This document shows positions 11,167 through 22,824 of a stretch of DNA of 64,000 nucleotides, in pieces (positions within the stretch are counted from its first letter, which is position 1; each line of letters starts with the position of its first letter). This stretch comes from Tenebrio molitor (lineage: Eukaryota; Arthropoda; Insecta; Coleoptera; Tenebrionidae): the NCBI RefSeq assembly GCF_963966145.1, contig NC_091056.1, positions 1,550,001 to 1,614,000 of the forward strand, read 5' to 3'. The notes beneath the pieces are model-generated. The model had not been told where the DNA came from. It saw only the letters and a list, made by a program, of their open reading frames with translations, and searched no databases. The position numbers were made by a program, and so were the translations under genes.

Positions 11167-13885
11167 CTGCTATGAGAGCGAACCCCACACTTTCCACAAT
11201 AATGGGTCGTGGTTGCCCTGATGTTGATACTAAAACTGCATCAGGTGGGGGTGACCTCGTGTAGTTAGCTCGTGGTCATCTCTCTTCGCCATGACGCCGT
11301 AGCCCACCGCATAAACTCTTGCACCACTAACTAGGAGCTCCTGACCTGAACGCCCCCGCAGGGGAACCACACTTTCCTTTGGTCAAAGAGAACTACACGG
11401 ACGGGTCAAGGAAAAATCGTTAACCGAAGTTTCTCATTGAGGACTTTACGGAATTTCGCTGGATCTCGTTCCTCACGCAGATCCACCCACGCGGAACCTC
11501 GCGGAGGTTTCCGCCCGGCCGACTTGCCCAAGGTCTGACCGACTTCGGCGCCACGTGCCAGCCGATAAACTCTATTTATTCCTCATTCAAATTCTCATTC
11601 TCGGCTCCGCATCGTGACTCGCATTGCCGACTCTTTAAAAATTAAAGTAGTTAAAATTAATAAATCAAGACGAGGACGACATTGAGGTGTGACGAGGTGT
11701 AAAGTGCCCCGCCACATAGCTCGTGTAAAACAGACGAGACATAGACGTTAAAACAGTGAGTTGACAAGCTGATTGGTCAGAAGATTTACCTGTGAGGGTA
11801 TTTGGCGCCCCCAACAGGCCGAGGGCGAACGTTGTAGTCCATGAAAGCGTATTATATTCTTATCGACGTTGTCAAAGCTATTAACGATATAGTTAACAGC
11901 GTTTTTCGATTGGTAATTTTTAGCTTTCTGAAGGCTTCGTTCGTCTCCTTGGGTAACGTTCCCCCCTTGTTCCCATCACAATCGGTAGGATTTCCCCAGA
12001 CAACGCTCCCAGTTGTTCTTGGAGTGTTGGAAACAGCGGTTCATACTTTTCCGCTTGGCTTGCCGGCCCTGTGCAAGTAGATTCCCGTCCTCGTGGCGGA
12101 CTGTTACATCGACCACGAAGACCCTTCCCTGGCTCTGTATCACCAGGTCAGGTTTGAAATTCCTGGAGTGCGGATGGTCAGCTCCAACGTTACTGCTGCT
12201 TCCTTGTCCTTTTTGGTCGTCTCATCGGCAATGAGGTTTTTAATTTCGTCATGGGGATCGATTCTTTGGACTCGTACAAATTCCGAGAATGTGGCCCAGT
12301 GTCTCATGCTGAGTACCACATCTCCTGCCCATCAGATTCGCTTGTGGGACTGCCCTATTAACGCCACCTTGTCACCGGCGACGTTAGCTCGCAGTCTGAG
12401 GGCCGAAATGAAATTGCCCGGCTTTAGGCGCTTTTTATTGGTAAGCCAGGCGTTGGCGATTTAATTGTCGGCGAAGGACATACCCGATTTGCCTTGCGAG
12501 ACCAGGGACGTCCAGTTTGCAAGCTCTGACCTCTTCAATGGCCAACTTATAGTGGTCGAGGTCTTTGGGGTCATTAGTTGGCCACGGGTTTTGCTAGGCT
12601 GTTTAGACGGCGTACCATGCCTGCATTCATCCAAAGGGCTTGCATCACTTGATCAGGGGAATGTTTGAATTTCAACCCAGCCATCAAGATGGAGGTGAGA
12701 GCGATCGTCTCCACTTGAGGATACGTAGTCCGCCATCTTTCATGCCACAATACGAGTATAAAAGCCCGTCTGCCGTGGATTGTGGCAAGTGGCAAATGCG
12801 TTTTATCACTCCTCTTAGCTCCTGGTCTAGTTGCCTAATCAACGTGACTGGCGGAATTGCGACCACCAGTCTGTAGAGGTAGTGAGGGACTAGGTATCTG
12901 GACATTAGTTCGACTTTCTGGTGCGGTTTTAAAGAGAGGCGAGAGGCCCTAAATAATGCCCCGCCAAACTCTTCCCTCAGGCCCTCCAATTTCACATCTG
13001 TCCAAGGAGATATTCTCACACCCAGATAAGCGAACGCGGACTCCGCGGCAGCAGCCGGGATCCTCTCTCCATTTGTCAGTGTCAACCCGGGGTCTGTTAC
13101 GTACCAGGAGTCTTTAGTGGGTGCGATCTGAAAAGATGTACACTTGGGGGCTGAGATTTTCATTTCCAACCTTCCAAGGTACTCCTTAGTCGCTAGTAAA
13201 AATCTGCGAAAGCCAGACTTGAGACACTCGCAAGTTTTCCAACCTTATATCCCGGGAGATTCTCCAGCTGCAGTAAAAGGGGTTCCAAAACTGCGTTAAA
13301 TATAAAGGGGCTGAGGGGGTCGCCTTGCTTCACCCCTCGCTGGAGTTTCATTGGCACTTCCACTGTGTCCTGTTTGATGTTGGTGTACAGATCCTTATAA
13401 GAACCCTCCACGAGTCGTACCACCGGCTCAGGAAGACCCTTCATTCGCAGTGCCGGACCAATGATCTGGTGCGGAACTGCGTCGAAGGCCCAGCAACACA
13501 TTTAGGATCTGTACATTATTAAAGCACCCTACCTCCGACTCGAATCCCTTTTGGCGAGGGTGGAACCGTACGTGCTTTCTGAGTTTCTGGTCGATTATGC
13601 CCCAGTATAATCGACTCAGCATTGAACTTATTGTGATGAGTCTGTAACTCTCGGCCAGCGCCGGATCCTTACCGCGCTTAAGCAGGAGTTGCGTACGGTT
13701 CATCCTCCATAGTGTTGGCTGCATTGTATAACACATTAATAGATTAAATAAAAGGTGGAGGATCTCGTGTACAGTCCAACGGTTGAGGTGTCGCTTTTGA
13801 ATACCGTCTGCACCTGCAGCCGATTTTATCTTGGTTTGGGATATCCTTGTTTAGCTCCGAAGGTACCTTGGCGTCTTTCAGTTTC
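11167..13885 (-). mobile_element. R2: R2-type LINE, copy 1 (5'-truncated, multiply broken)
   Basis: Minus-strand pieces read in order from about 13875: KIKSAAGADGIQKRH, LWRMNRTQLLLKRGKD, PRQKGFESEVGCFNNVQ, WAFDAVPHQIIG, GVKQGDPLSPFIFN and LAFAD. These are followed by the thumb (LKPHQKVELMSRYLVPH, ADGLLYSY), a zinc-knuckle relic (RRCGTQHETLGHILGIC) and the C-terminal FVVDVTVRHEDG. The RT core is inactive: a deletion between the NVQILN and FDAVPH blocks removes the first catalytic Asp, and a small deletion truncates the FADD box near 13195. The first zinc Cys reads Gly, and more shifts occur near 12270 and 12030. The 3' UTR (11167 to about 11700) ends exactly at 28S sequence. The set of motifs differs from copy 2, so this is probably a separate R2 lineage. 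Confidence 0.8.
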
Positions 13886-16390
13886 CGGCTAGACCGGAGA
13901 GAGATAGGCTTGCTAACCTACCCTGGTTTCAGGGGCTAGGTCGGGGGTTATGCCGCCTTGCCCACACCGAGCGGTTAAACTCGGCGTGTAAAGACGACCC
14001 CCACTTCAGGACCGAATTTACGCAGCTGCGTCTCACAACCGGGGGAATTTATAGGACCGCGGAGCGATCATTATTCAACCGCGGCCAAATGCCGCAGGCG
14101 CCCAAGATGACTGAAGCGAATAAAAGTTGCTTTCCCGGCCATGCTCTTTTCTGCCCGATGGAATGGCTACACGTCGTACTTTGGGCGCTTACGTTCATAG
14201 GGCACCCTCAAGTTCTCAAGTCCCACGCTTCCTGCACATCGGTAATCAGGACTTGCCCGCCTGGCAGATGTACGGCCAGGTCGGGCTTGAATAATTGACC
14301 ACATGGGGAACGCACATGCGGTTCCTCTTCCACAGTGCAACCGCGGGTCTCGCAGTGACGTGAGATCTTTGCCACCACTTCGTTGTGCCTGCGAATCCTA
14401 GACCCATGCGTCAGAGGGCAAGTCTGGAGCACATGGGGAATGGACTCGTCGGTGGCACAATCGTGGCGATATCGACGTTGACCAACTGGAACTGATGGTA
14501 TAGCTTTGGTCGGAAGGTTCGCCGTCCGTAGCTGCACAGGACGGACGTGATCACGTCCCGACCATCGAGCTGGTTTGTCGGAGATCCATAATCTGCTCGA
14601 AGAATCTTCGGAGGCTTGTTCCACACCTTTGGAGAGAACGCCGGAAGCGATCTTTTCTCTCCAATGAGCAGATTCTGGTACATCACCGGCCATACCTGAC
14701 AACCTATTCATCAGGGACCACACACGGTCACCCTGTAGGACGGAGCTCAAGACTCGGTCGCCCACCTTCTCCACTAAGGTACTGAGCCTACCCAGGAATA
14801 TACGGGGAATCGCCCTCCTCAGCTCCAACACACCAAGACCGCCGTTTCGTACACAAGCATGTATGAGTGCGTGCGCGGTGTGAGCATTGAGGTGGTACAA
14901 CCCCTTCACCGCCTTACAGATAAGCCTGTCCCCGTCGCGGAGAGTTCTGGTGATGACATTAGGATTCTGGAAGCCGTAGAGCAGTCTAGGGATGACGAAC
15001 TGCTTGAGGAGCGTAAGCTTCTGGTCGGGTTTCAGAGGGGCTTTCTTGATGTTCTGTAACCAGGCGGCCAAGTTCAGGATGCTGGGTTTCTCGACGCCCT
15101 TGTGGCCGAACTCATGCCCTAAATACCTGAAGGCATTGAAGGCATCGACGTTCGGGATCAGCTTTTCATTGATTGTAAAATTGACCCTCATCCTCGAGTA
15201 TCAGGGGGACCTCTACATCACGGTCCGCTGTGATGATGAGGTCGTCGGCGAACGCCATGATGGTATTGCGCTCGCCGTTGGGTAGCCGCACTGGTATTTC
15301 TAGTTGACCCTTTCCAGAAGCTCGTTCATGCAGATGTTAAAAAGTATCGGACTGAGCGGGTCACCCTGTCTTACTCCACGACGAATCCCTATTCGCCTCG
15401 ATACTTCCCGAACCCAACTTGATGGATGTGGAAGCGTCGAAAGTAACCATGATGTACTCGTGTAGCGTGTCTGGGACGCCGAAACAACCTAACGCCCTAC
15501 TAATGGAGTAGTGCGAGACCGTGTCGAATGCCTGTCGGACATCCGGAGATATGATGTTGTACGTTGCCGGTCAACACACGACCCTGCAATATTCGTGCAG
15601 AATCATAGCATTCGCCAGGGTGCCGTCAATCTCGGCAAATCCCCGCTGTGACGAGCACAACGGAGCATGCTTTGAAAGACGCGTTGCCAGCACCCTGTGA
15701 GGCTTCTCTGTCCGGGATCTGACCTGTTGGTGAGTCAGACCCGTAGAGGCCATCATCTCCTTATAGAAAATGCCGTTACTGGATCGGGCCTCTACTTCAG
15801 CGATCTTTCCCATGAGCTCGCTATCGGCAGCCGGTACTTGGGCTTACAGCTCCTGCTGGAACTCCTGCGGATGTGCTCTGCGCTCATGCTGCCGCACGCC
15901 TGCAAATGTGGCGAACGCCGCATCGCACCATTGACACCGAGTGGTGTCTCTCGAGCCGCACTCTCTCTGTTGTGCCTAGCCAGAGATTCCTTCAAGGCAT
16001 AGCTCCGGCCGCAGCCGCATCTAAAGCCCTCTGATACACTTGGTGCAGGGGCTGTGGTGGGAGGCCCCGGGCTACCAGAATTATTATACTTGGAGCCCGA
16101 AAATGTGTTTAGACCCATAGGCCTCTGTACTACAACCGGGGGCGTATTAGGCTTTCCCGGGAGCTTCGGCATAATGATCGTGAAGCCGAAGTTAGAAGGG
16201 CACTGCACGTACCCAGGAAAGCAACTAAGGAAAAGGAACGCAGTTACGTATAGATATCTGGGGACGCACCACCTCACTTCCGTAAAATGTTGGATTTAGT
16301 CACAACAGGCCGAAAGGCTAACCTTTTGAGCTGGAGTGTCCAGTGGGAACCACGAACCACCAACTAACTATGACCTTTTAGTCGTACAGC
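13886..16390 (-). mobile_element. R2: R2-type LINE, copy 2 (5' end intact at 28S, degenerate ORF)
   Basis: Reading the minus strand from the 28S junction: an N-terminal finger FRCGCGRSYALKESLARH (about 16030), then in another frame a C2H2 finger CQWCDAAFATFAGVRQHERR. Next come MGKIAEVEARS (15813), QRGFAEIDGTLANAM, VRQAFDTVSH, GVRQGDPLSPILFN and MAFADDLIITAD. A long frame at 15191-14208 covers thumb, zinc motif (HDCATDESIPHVLQTCPLTH) and restriction-like endonuclease (RIRRHNE, FKPDLAV, LITDVQ). Defects are a TAA after the C2H2 finger, a TGA near 15570 (probably from CGA), a frameshift near 15340 and others near 15180 and 14208. At least two zinc fingers suggest a multi-finger R2 clade. The boundary with copy 1 near 13.9 kb is not resolved. 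Confidence 0.85.

Positions 16391-16404
<14 letters not shown>
16365..16404 (-). repeat. 10-bp inverted repeat straddling the 28S/R2 junction
   Basis: TAACTATGAC in 28S (16395-16404, minus strand) pairs perfectly with GTCATAGTTA in the R2 5' end (16365-16374), with 20 nt between. R2 transcripts are known to be freed from 28S by an HDV-like ribozyme whose first stem can recruit upstream 28S bases, and the spacing is compatible. Other ribozyme stems were not securely identified. Confidence 0.5.
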
Positions 16405-16436
<32 letters not shown>

Positions 16437-16835
16437 TTTCACGTTGATATTCAGAGCACTGGCCAGAAATCACATTGCGTCAACACCCGCTGGGGCCATC
16501 GCAATGCTTTGTTTTAATTAGACAGTCGAATTCCCCTGGTCCGTGCCAGTTCTGAGCCGACCGTTGAATGGCGGCCGAAGAGGATATCCGGACACCCTCG
16601 CGGGCGCAACCGGAACCTCCCAACAAGACGGTTCCGCCGGAGGCCAAGGCACGGGACGAGCTCGGATCGTACGCTGGACGTCGAAACGCCGACGTTTCAC
16701 CTCGCCCAGGCCCGGCACGTCAGCCGCGACCCGCTTCCCCGACTAGCCCGACACGTCCCGATCCTCAGAGCCAATCCTTATCCCGAAGTTACGAATCCAA
16801 TGTGCCGATTTCCCTTACCTACATTATTCTATCGA
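16391..16835 (-). rRNA. 28S rRNA gene fragment ending at the R2 insertion site
   Basis: The minus strand carries about 445 nt of conserved 28S rRNA. It runs from TCGATAGAATAATGTAGGTA through GCGATGGCCCCAGCGGGTGT to GTAACTATGACTCTC at 16391. The intact gene continues TTAAGG then the R2 cut; here those six bases are missing and R2 copy 2 begins. Several differences from the conserved core (for example AATCGGCAC where AGTCGGCAA is usual) show it is a decayed fragment, not a working rRNA gene. The upstream limit is near 16835. Confidence 0.93.
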
Positions 16836-16962
16836 TTTCATCATTGGTGTTAGAATGACTCGCTTCAGTATATTTTCGTTTTTTAGGCATATTGCTATTT
16901 TTTTGGCCGCAAAGACATTCCGAGATCGTGCTGCAAGAATTGTAAAAAATTATCTCTTCTTA

Positions 16963-19113
16963 TAGTGGAGTAACGATAGACAAAAATACGGCGTTATTTG
17001 GGAACCGGTAGCAAGAGTTCCGATTGTAATATTTTTTTTTTTTATGTCATGAATACAAAATACTAAAACCTTTATAGGTTAAAAATTGACGCTCATAGTG
17101 AGAAATACACTCACCGGCACAAAAAGCGACTCATTATGATTTCTTTAATAAATAATCTTGTGCTTATTTTTTTTTTTTATAATAGTTAAATTGAGATATT
17201 TTCAAAGATCGGGAGTGCTATGGTCACCATGGCAACCGAATTGTTTTGTTTAAATAAATTATTGAAAAGTTTGCGCTACTTCCATGTTGTGTTTTGGTCG
17301 GTTGTTTTACGTGTTAAAATTTTTAATTTGACAATACGAGATACTAATTCAAAATACTGTTCAAATTTTGACAATTTTTTGTAACATAAAATTTTTTTCT
17401 AAAAAATAACTTATCATTTTTCATTAAAATCTTATTTCCTGTGTTTAATGTTTTGTTTGTCGGATATTTTTTGGCAAAGAATAACTTAAATAGCACCTAC
17501 TAATACAACATGATACCAAATGAATTACTTAAAATTCAAAATGAGTAGAACTCTTCAAACGATCATTGTGACGGGTATTGGTAAAAAATATACAAGAGAT
17601 GCTGAAAGTAAAAATTTATTAACAGTGTATTATAAAAATTAAATATTTTCCCCGGTTTCATCCTCTTCTATGTCATTTTCATTTAAAATTGTTGATGGTG
17701 GGCAATTACAGTGGCCTATTTTTGAACACGTTGTTTTTCAGGAATAGAAAAACAAAGTAATCAAGGCAAGTTGTTGGTATAGTTGGGAGTAAAAAAAACG
17801 GACATCAAAATTGTGACATTTTCAAAAATTCAATATAACCCATTCTTTATTGTCAATGTGACAGTTTATGACAACTGGAACATTTGAAGAATTGATCAGA
17901 CGTACCTACTACCTTGTCAAAAATAAATTACTCCCTATATTTCGAACTTTTAGAGAAATAACGTTTTTCATGTTGTGTAACGAGAATTTTCAGAAGTAAT
18001 TTTGAATATCTAAGGTTGGTTACGATGAATTGAGGGATTAAGTTCAATTAAATATGCCGACAGAAACCAAAATTGATTGTGAAACGAAAAATCATCTATC
18101 ACTTAGCGAGGCATTAGTCATTAATTTGCAACTGTGACAAGGAATTAGCCACAGCCTACATTTTTGAGATATCTTTTGTCTGCCACCAGAAACCACATAG
18201 CCCCCAACCTAACCAAATTTATGGCAACCTAGTATCGAATATCCCTAAATCCTAGAGAGTAATTTATTTTTGAGACGATTGTAGCACAGTTATTAACTAA
18301 ACTGTCACAATCAGTCTAAATAAGTTTAAATGTAGGAAAGGCGGTTTCACACTTATGACTGTTATGTCAAAAATTATGTCTGGTTTTTTTTACTCACCAC
18401 TGTAAGTGCCTTGAAAGTCCGGAAACTTGTTGAAATTCCTCGAAAACTAGAGGTGTTGAATAGGACGATTCGCCGTTTCTGAAGTATCACTGCACAATGA
18501 AAATTTTTTGCTCTGAAGTGAACATATTGCAATAGCAATTTTAATAGTCAATAATTAATAATGACAGTTCTCCATTGTAATGACATCTGATGACATTTGA
18601 ATTACATTTTTACGTGTTGCCAACCGAAGCGTATTACTCACGGACCTCTGGATTTTTTTAATTTTCGATCGCATGGTATTACTAAACACTTTTTTGTCAA
18701 AAACCATTAAAAATAATTATATATTTTCTTCAAAAAATGCTAACTATGCGACTCTAGAAGACAAACTGAACGTGTTTCTATCTGAGCCGGTCAACACCGG
18801 GCTACCGAACATCTGCCTATTGTTCTTCTTTTTCCACATACAATTAATTCCAAACAGTTTCAATATCACAATATACTCTTCCCAAAGTCATTCTATATTG
18901 TTCTCTAGTATTTTGCTTGCGAAAATAACGATTTGTAACTGGAAAATTTCAGTTCTTATAAATAAACAATAAATTAATGAAACAAACAATGAGCGGCAAT
19001 TTTTAACCTATAAAGGTTTTAATATGTTTTATTTATAACACATTAAAAAAATTTCGTTCAAATCCGAGCTCTTGCTACCGGTTCCGAAATAAAAATCTAA
19101 CGTTACTCCACTA
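16963..19113. mobile_element. Long-TIR DNA element with TTA target duplication (PIF/Harbinger-like?)
   Basis: Inverted ends of about 125-135 bp begin TAGTGGAGTAACG and share GGAACCGGTAGCAAGAG and AAACCTTTATAGGTTAAAAA. TTA lies on both sides (16960-16962, 19114-19116). A 3-bp TTA/TAA target is typical of PIF/Harbinger elements, but no transposase or Myb-like frame is inside, so the class is inferred. The 1.9-kb interior is AT-rich with no supported gene. Confidence 0.7.
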
Positions 19114-19335
19114 TTAGACGAGCAGGAAGGATATGAGGTTTTATTATAAGCGATTTGCAATTATTTCAACCTAAACGTTTAGAGCAAATCGATGTTGACC
19201 CGTTTCACAAGTATTACATATCGTTCACCGGCAGCAATATTGGCACATCACAAAAACCAACATTACTTAGAAAGTTGAGATAAGGATTTTTCGTAATTTG
19301 GATTTAATTAAATGGCCACCATAATAAACTGAATT

Positions 19336-19614
19336 TTATGTTTTGTGATATTGTGTGACTAGACTTTCTAATCCAAATTTGTCCAGAATGTTAGATTTTA
19401 TTTTTTCCTTTGAAAGAAGGTGAACTTTGTAAGATGTACCGCTATTGCCGCAACCGACAACACTTCTAAGTAAATAAATGTATTTAATGCTATTTGGATA
19501 TACATAGTGGAAATGGTGTTTTTTAAATAAATAACACTTCTGTTTACATTTAGTTTCATCGCAGGGTGGTTTTAGTTGTCTTTCAGGTATTTCTAATCCT
19601 TTCCCTAAAGTTTT
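19336..19614 (-). pseudogene. Unnamed family ORF, downstream half (interrupted by a CR1-like LINE)
   Basis: The minus strand resumes in frame directly after the LINE tail: KTLGKGLEIPERQLKPPCDE, then TKCKQKC. About 30 unrelated codons follow (possibly a short retained intron ending TTACTTAG), then LLSKEKIKSNILDKF, ending near 19336. PPC...KC followed by a K/R-x-I-x-x-F block is the order seen in the family member at 10425-11033. The upstream half is at 30610-31033; between the two lies nothing but nested mobile elements. Confidence 0.65.
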
Positions 19615-19754
19615 ATTATTATTATTATAAAAAAAAAATTTATGTATACAGTCCGAGCAGAGGCAATGCCTATTTTGCTCATCCACATGGTGAAAGTTAT
19701 CCCTGCGCGGAATAACGGGAATAAGCCACAGCTGGTATCGAAAGCAGCTATAAT

Positions 19755-21340
19755 TTACTGCTTGCTCATTTGAGCATTCCTACTGAAGTAGACATCGTCG
19801 ATCTGATTTTTAAATTTGCTGATAGAGTCCGATGTAACAGCACACTCTGGAAGAGCATTCCAATTATCAAACACGCGGTTCAGTAGGAAATTTTGTCGAA
19901 TTCTGGTCTTGTAGTTTTCGTGGTACAACTTTAGGGAATGCCCGTCGTTGTCCTTCAAAGAGAACATGCCATCGATTCTGCAAGATACTTTTATGTTCTT
20001 CAAAAGTTTGAACGTCCAGATTAGATCACCTCGTTTCCTTCTGTTCACTAGTGTTTGCAACTGCAGTATATTTAATCGCTCTTCGTACTGTTTGTTTTGG
20101 TTGCTCGTCGTTGCACTTTATCTAGAAGGTCAATGTCTCTCTGGAGTACAGGTGCCCAAATTAGGTTCGCATATTCCAAAATCGGTCTTACGTAACTTGT
20201 GTAAAGTTTAACGAAACTTTCCTCGTTTACACGCTGAAAAGATTTTTTCAGTGTATGAACCACGAAATTCGCTCGACATACCTACAGTTGTAGCAACATG
20301 TTCGCTCCAGGATAATGTGCTGGTCAGAACCACTCCTAAATATTTTTGTTGTTGCACAGTTGCAAGTATTTTTCCGGCAATGGTGTAATTTGTCTTGGGA
20401 TTGCTAACACCGATATGGAGAACGGAGCATTTCTCAACATTTAATTTCATCTTCCATACGTCACACCATGTCTGAACTGCTGCCAAGTCAGATTTTATTT
20501 CGTTAGCTTTGGCAGCGGTACCGTAGATCATCTGCGTAGTCATCTGCGAAAAGGGCATGCCTGCTTCTCAACTGTACGAGTAGAGTTCAGTCCGAAATGT
20601 ACACGAGGAACATTAGCGGACCGAGCACGGATCCCTGGGGGACGCCAGAAACCACATCTTGCATTGCAGAGGAAGCTGAGCCGATTTTCACGTAGAATTT
20701 ACGATTTCTCAGAAACGCAAATATCCATTTGAGCAGGGAGCCTCTTATTCCATTGTGTTCCAGATTTACCAGCAGAAGACTGTGGGAAACTTTATCGAAA
20801 GCCTTTTCAAAATCCAGGTAAACCACATCAATCGGCATGGAATTATCGAGCCACCTCGTCCAGTCGTTGAGACATTCAAGAAGACACGTAACTGTTGATT
20901 TATCGGGTAGAAACCCATGCTGTTCATCAGGAATTACGTTGCCCTTCTGAAGGAAGGCGAGCATTGGCTTATGGATGAACTTTTCCATTATTTTGCAACA
21001 TATGCAGGGGAGACTTATGGGTCGGTAATTCTCCACGCACGTTTTGTCACCCTTTTTGGAAATTGGGGACACCGAAGCTAGCATCCAGGTGGATGGAAGT
21101 GCGGACTTCGAGAACGAACAGGAGAAAAGATGGTGTAGAGGCTTCGCCAAAGTTTCTGCATTGGTTTTTAAAACTTAACAGCTAATTCAATCAGGACCAG
21201 GAGAAGATGAGTCCTTTAGTCGCTGTAATTCTTCCTTGATGGCAGAAATCGGAAAATCAATATCTTGGAGAGCGTTTTTGCTGCGCGAGCCAGCTGGAAT
21301 AGGGATAATGGTTTGTGCAGTATCGTTTACGTAAACACTC
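19755..21340 (-). pseudogene. CR1-like LINE ORF2: RT core and C-terminal part
   Basis: From about 21335 the minus strand reads SVYVNDTAQ, then ELQRLKDSSSPGPD. It continues VSPISKKGDKTCVENYRPIS, LDFEKAFDKVSHSLL, VSGVPQGSVLGPLMFLVYIS, the thumb (WKMKLNVEKCSVLHIG, YLGVVLTSTLSWSEH), SYVRPILEYANLIWAP and LIWTFKLLKNI, ending with NRVFDNWNALPECAV. Two stop codons lie between SSPGPD and AKPLHH (about 21150-21200). At the catalytic box (about 20540) GCAGATGACTAC is tandemly duplicated as GCAGATGATCTAC, giving FADDYADD and a frameshift. Further shifts occur near 20240 and 20080. It is therefore inactive. Confidence 0.82.
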
Positions 21341-22184
21341 TTAGGCTAGGGCCACACTACTGACTTTTCATCGGCCGACAGTTTAGTTGGTTGCTTAATA
21401 AGTATGAGGACTTATGTGAGTGCGCACACTAAAGCGATTGTGGTCGGCCGACAGATCGATCGAAAAATAGTTGGAATTCCCTTTCAACAAGAAAGTTGCC
21501 CAACTGTTGATAGAGCATGGTGTATAATGCGAGTGCGCACATTCACCGACTATCCGGTCGGTGATCCACACATATTATGCGTGCAGTGGCTCTCTGCAGT
21601 GCAAAAATTTTTATTTTTAATTTATGAATATGAAAGTAATAAAATATATTGAACCAAAGGATATTTTAAACCTATGTCAAATCTCATATGTATTTAATTA
21701 ATATCGCGTAAGATTTACTAAGATACTAACAAAAGTAGGAAATAATCCAGCAAAAAATGAGACGTGCGTTAATACTAAGGTAAAGACGCAGCCGGAACGC
21801 GCTACTATGAACTATGACAATAACAGTTAATAATTATTCCTTATTTTTGTTCATTACCAAAAGTGAAAAAAGACCATGAATTCGAATGAACTTTCAAATT
21901 CTATTAGGACCCCTCATAAAGTTTAACTTTTTGTTTTTTTTTTACTTTCTCCTTTAATGCTCCGACACGTTTTTTAAACCACCTTTGCAATCCCTTTTTT
22001 ATTGCTGTCTTCTCCGCCTTCACATTATTCTTATTCCTTAATTAATAACTCGTTATTAGAATTGAAGAAATTGAAAAAAGACCAGCTTTATGTAGTAAAT
22101 CAGCAGTGAGTCCTGGCACAGTGCAAAAATTTTGATTTTTAGTTTATGATTACCTATGAAAGATATTCAATAACATATTGAACT

Positions 22185-22380
22185 TATGGTCCCTTTCTTC
22201 TTTTCTGATCGGCATAAAACACTTCCACTGCTTTATTTTAATATAAACTTTATTTAATTTGCGTGTTGTGACATGGTTTACAATTTTTTCTCTGACTGTC
22301 TTGTCGATGTGTGTCTTGAGTCGGTGACTGTCGCGCCCTCTTCAGGCGCGGCAAATTTAAATTCAAAATAAAAGTCTACA
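22185..22380 (-). repeat. Gypsy LTR (3' LTR in element orientation)
   Basis: 196 bp, ending TCTACA on the plus strand and starting TATGGTCCC where the other LTR has TGTGGTCCC. A second difference is GTTGTGACATGG against GTTGTTACATGG. Confidence 0.93.
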
Positions 22381-22824
22381 GTTTCGACCAATCTGACCAA
22401 CGATCGACCTCGATCGTTCATAACAAATAAGATGAACATAACATCAAACTTATCAGCTAAATGAAATAACATTATCAAAATACATAACAAACAATGTAAG
22501 AGTCAATAACTAAATGGCACTCGAGTTTTTTTTTTTTTTTTTAAACATCACACATAAATTTTCTTAAACCTAAGATATGTTTAAATTTGTTTTACATAAA
22601 TCATAGCTAAGATTAACAGTTTCATAAGTGGATTCAACATAACTGTATAACATAATTCTGCTAACATCATAATCATAAAGGTCTTTCATAAGATCATAAA
22701 CATAAGTTTTTCATACACAAACATAACATCAATTCATAAGAAAGATTTAATTTCTAACTAACAATCTCCTTAAATTCGAGACAAAGTACTTTGTGAATTT
22801 ACTTAATGAAGGAATGTAACCAAT

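Noticed and set aside
11841..12668. Plus-strand open frames over 11.8-12.7 kb
   Set aside because: The minus strand of the same interval carries R2 endonuclease and zinc motifs; the plus frames are antisense shadows.
18673..18972. 99-codon plus-strand frame
   Set aside because: It is in the AT-rich interior of a terminal-repeat element with no motif or plausible start context.
22381..22824. An env gene in the gypsy element
   Set aside because: Only 444 bp lies between pol and the LTR, with no frame of useful length.
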